A stretch of DNA of 64,000 nucleotides from Rugamonas rivuli (lineage in GTDB: Bacteria > Pseudomonadota > Gammaproteobacteria > Burkholderiales > Burkholderiaceae_D), in NCBI RefSeq assembly GCF_009380165.1, contig NZ_WHUF01000005.1, positions 261,248 through 325,247 of the forward strand, in the 5' to 3' direction. Of this stretch, positions 63,011 to 64,000 are shown in pieces. Positions within the stretch are counted from its first letter, which is position 1, and each line of letters starts with the position of its first letter. Both the position numbers and the translations under genes were made by a program. The notes beneath the pieces are model-generated. The model was not told the origin of the DNA and ran no database searches. It saw only the letters and a program-made list of their open reading frames with translations.

Positions 63011-64000
63011 TGGCTTCCCTTCTTGGTCTGATTGACGGCCGGCTCGTCCGGCAAGGTCCACGCCAGCTGGAAGGCGAACGGCTCGGCGCCGCGCGGCCGG
63101 TCGTAGCGGAAGCCGTCCAGCGCGTACTTCACGGCCGCCGCGTCGAAGATGTTTTCGAACGCCACGGGACGCACGCTGCGGATGCCGGGCACGGTGATCT
63201 TGCGGGCGGCGACAGTGGCCTGCACGGGTTTGCCGGCGGCATCCAGCCGCGCGCGCATGGTGGTGACGCCGGTGGCCATGAAGCGGGCGGCGGCGCTCGG
63301 ATAGACGGGCACGCCGGCAGGCGCCGGTTTGCCGTCCGCCGGCGACTGGTCATAGAAGCCGGCGAAACGGTCGATGGCGTTGATCAGCGTACCGTAGCGG
63401 AAGGCGTTCAGCGCGGCGGCCGGCGTCGCGCCCTGCCGCAAGCTCACTTGCAGCCACCATTGCTGCAACGCGCATTTCAATTGCGGATGCAGGTCGTCAA
63501 AGCTTTTTTTATCGGCCAGCATGGCGCTCGCCAGCGCCGGCGACAGCGCCGGCATCGGCCGCTCGCCGGCCGCTGGCACCCGCTTGCGCCACTGCGCGCC
63601 TGCGTCCTGCGGCAAGGGATCGGGCCAGGCCGCGACCTCCCGCGCCTGCCCCCAGCGGCTCAGCAGGCTCCGCTCGGTCGCCAGCGCCGCTGCGCGCTGG
63701 GCCGCCGGCATGGCCTGGATGCGGGCGATGCGCGTGGCGAAATCGCCGTACAGGCCCTCGCCGGCCACATCGCAGACGCGCGGCGACGACTGCAGCACCG
63801 CCAGCGTTGCGCGCTCGTAGTCGGCGTCGCCCGGCTCGATCTGCCACAGCGCCAGTTCGTTCAGCAGCCGCGCCCAGACGGCGAAGAACAACTCGTTGGC
63901 CGGCGGGGCCTTGCCCGCCCTGGCCTTGGTTTGCAGCTGGCGCTCCTCGGCCAGCCAGGCAGGAAACAGCTGGTCGATACGGGCGACGTGGGCCGCGCTG
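63007..64000 (-). CDS. TonB-C-domain-like protein (N-terminus outside window)
   Basis: The frame is open to the right edge, giving at least 330 residues. The first 180 visible residues are helical and unrecognised. The last 110 resemble a TonB C-terminal domain: GVPVYPSAAARFMATGV (the usual YP-x-x-A start), ARLDAAGKPVQAT in the strand region, FDAAAVKYALDGFRYDRP (the conserved D-x-A-A-x-x-x-L-x-x-x-R/W-x-F/Y-x-P pattern), and PFAFQLAW at the end. It is followed immediately by the 61997-63010 gene (ATGA). Energy-transducer function is uncertain; it may use the domain as a protein-binding module. Confidence 0.6.
   Translation of the reverse strand, partial: SAAHVARIDQLFPAWLAEERQLQTKARAGKAPPANELFFAVWARLLNELALWQIEPGDADYERATLAVLQSSPRVCDVAGEGLYGDFATRIARIQAMPAAQRAAALATERSLLSRWGQAREVAAWPDPLPQDAGAQWRKRVPAAGERPMPALSPALASAMLADKKSFDDLHPQLKCALQQWWLQVSLRQGATPAAALNAFRYGTLINAIDRFAGFYDQSPADGKPAPAGVPVYPSAAARFMATGVTTMRARLDAAGKPVQATVAARKITVPGIRSVRPVAFENIFDAAAVKYALDGFRYDRPRGAEPFAFQLAWTLPDEPAVNQTKKGSQ

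Overview
The window looks like a chromosomal segment of a betaproteobacterium of the Oxalobacteraceae (Duganella/Massilia/Rugamonas type). The reasons are high GC throughout, the order carA-carB-greA-rlmE-ftsH, the complete pst-phoU-phoB-phoR cluster divergent from ppk1, a PEP-CTERM exosortase substrate, a phasin, and betaproteobacterial-type tsaB-rimI-UDG and radA-alr/lplT blocks. The genus is inferred from gene content, not proven. No rRNA, tRNA, CRISPR array, insertion sequence or prophage was found. Both ends cut through a gene: ftsH lacks its last codons on the left, and a TonB-C-domain gene lacks its N-terminus on the right.

Layout. Positions 1-8995 are housekeeping: ftsH, rlmE, yhbY, a DUF4149 membrane protein, greA and carAB, with a near-consensus carAB promoter. 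Positions 9019-11174 hold a PEP-CTERM protein, a GlcG/HbpS-like protein and a patatin lipoprotein. Positions 11229-30824 are the most interesting part, a complete-looking N-acetylgalactosamine (GalNAc) utilisation locus in two divergent arms. The leftward arm encodes a multidomain GH31 glycosidase, two TonB-dependent receptors, a DUF5077/DUF3472 lipoprotein and a Tat-exported GH109 enzyme. The rightward arm encodes AgaS, a ROK kinase, AgaZ, the repressor AgaR, a GalNAc-6-P deacetylase and a sugar-porter MFS permease. The 272-bp divergent promoter region carries eight CTTTC/GAAAG boxes, matching the known AgaR motif of Proteobacteria, with sigma70-like promoters for both arms.

Positions 30841-38916 are mixed accessory genes: an alpha/beta hydrolase, a periplasmic M24 peptidase, a berberine-bridge-type FAD oxidoreductase, a phasin, a GST, MipA/OmpV, a CPBP protease and an unknown protein. 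Positions 38913-48516 are the phosphate regulon (phoR, phoB, phoU, pstBACS) and the divergent ppk1-sixA pair, with Pho boxes facing both ways. Positions 48588-54474 hold a 38-residue membrane miniprotein, an orphan polyamine-binding protein, fliD, a class III CoA-transferase divergent from an HTH-citrate synthase fusion, and a PilZ protein behind three 14-bp repeats. Positions 54510-64000 hold radA, alr, lplT, the tsaB-rimI-UDG-DUF1853 operon, a thioredoxin-like protein and a two-gene unit ending in a TonB-C-like protein.

Working model for the aga locus (inference from families and order): GalNAc-capped glycans are trimmed outside the inner membrane by the GH31 and GH109 enzymes. Products cross the outer membrane through the TonB receptors and the inner membrane through the MFS permease. 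They are then phosphorylated (AgaK), deacetylated (AgaA), deaminated/isomerised (AgaS) to tagatose-6-P and passed to glycolysis with AgaZ. The catalytic aldolase partner AgaY is not in the window.
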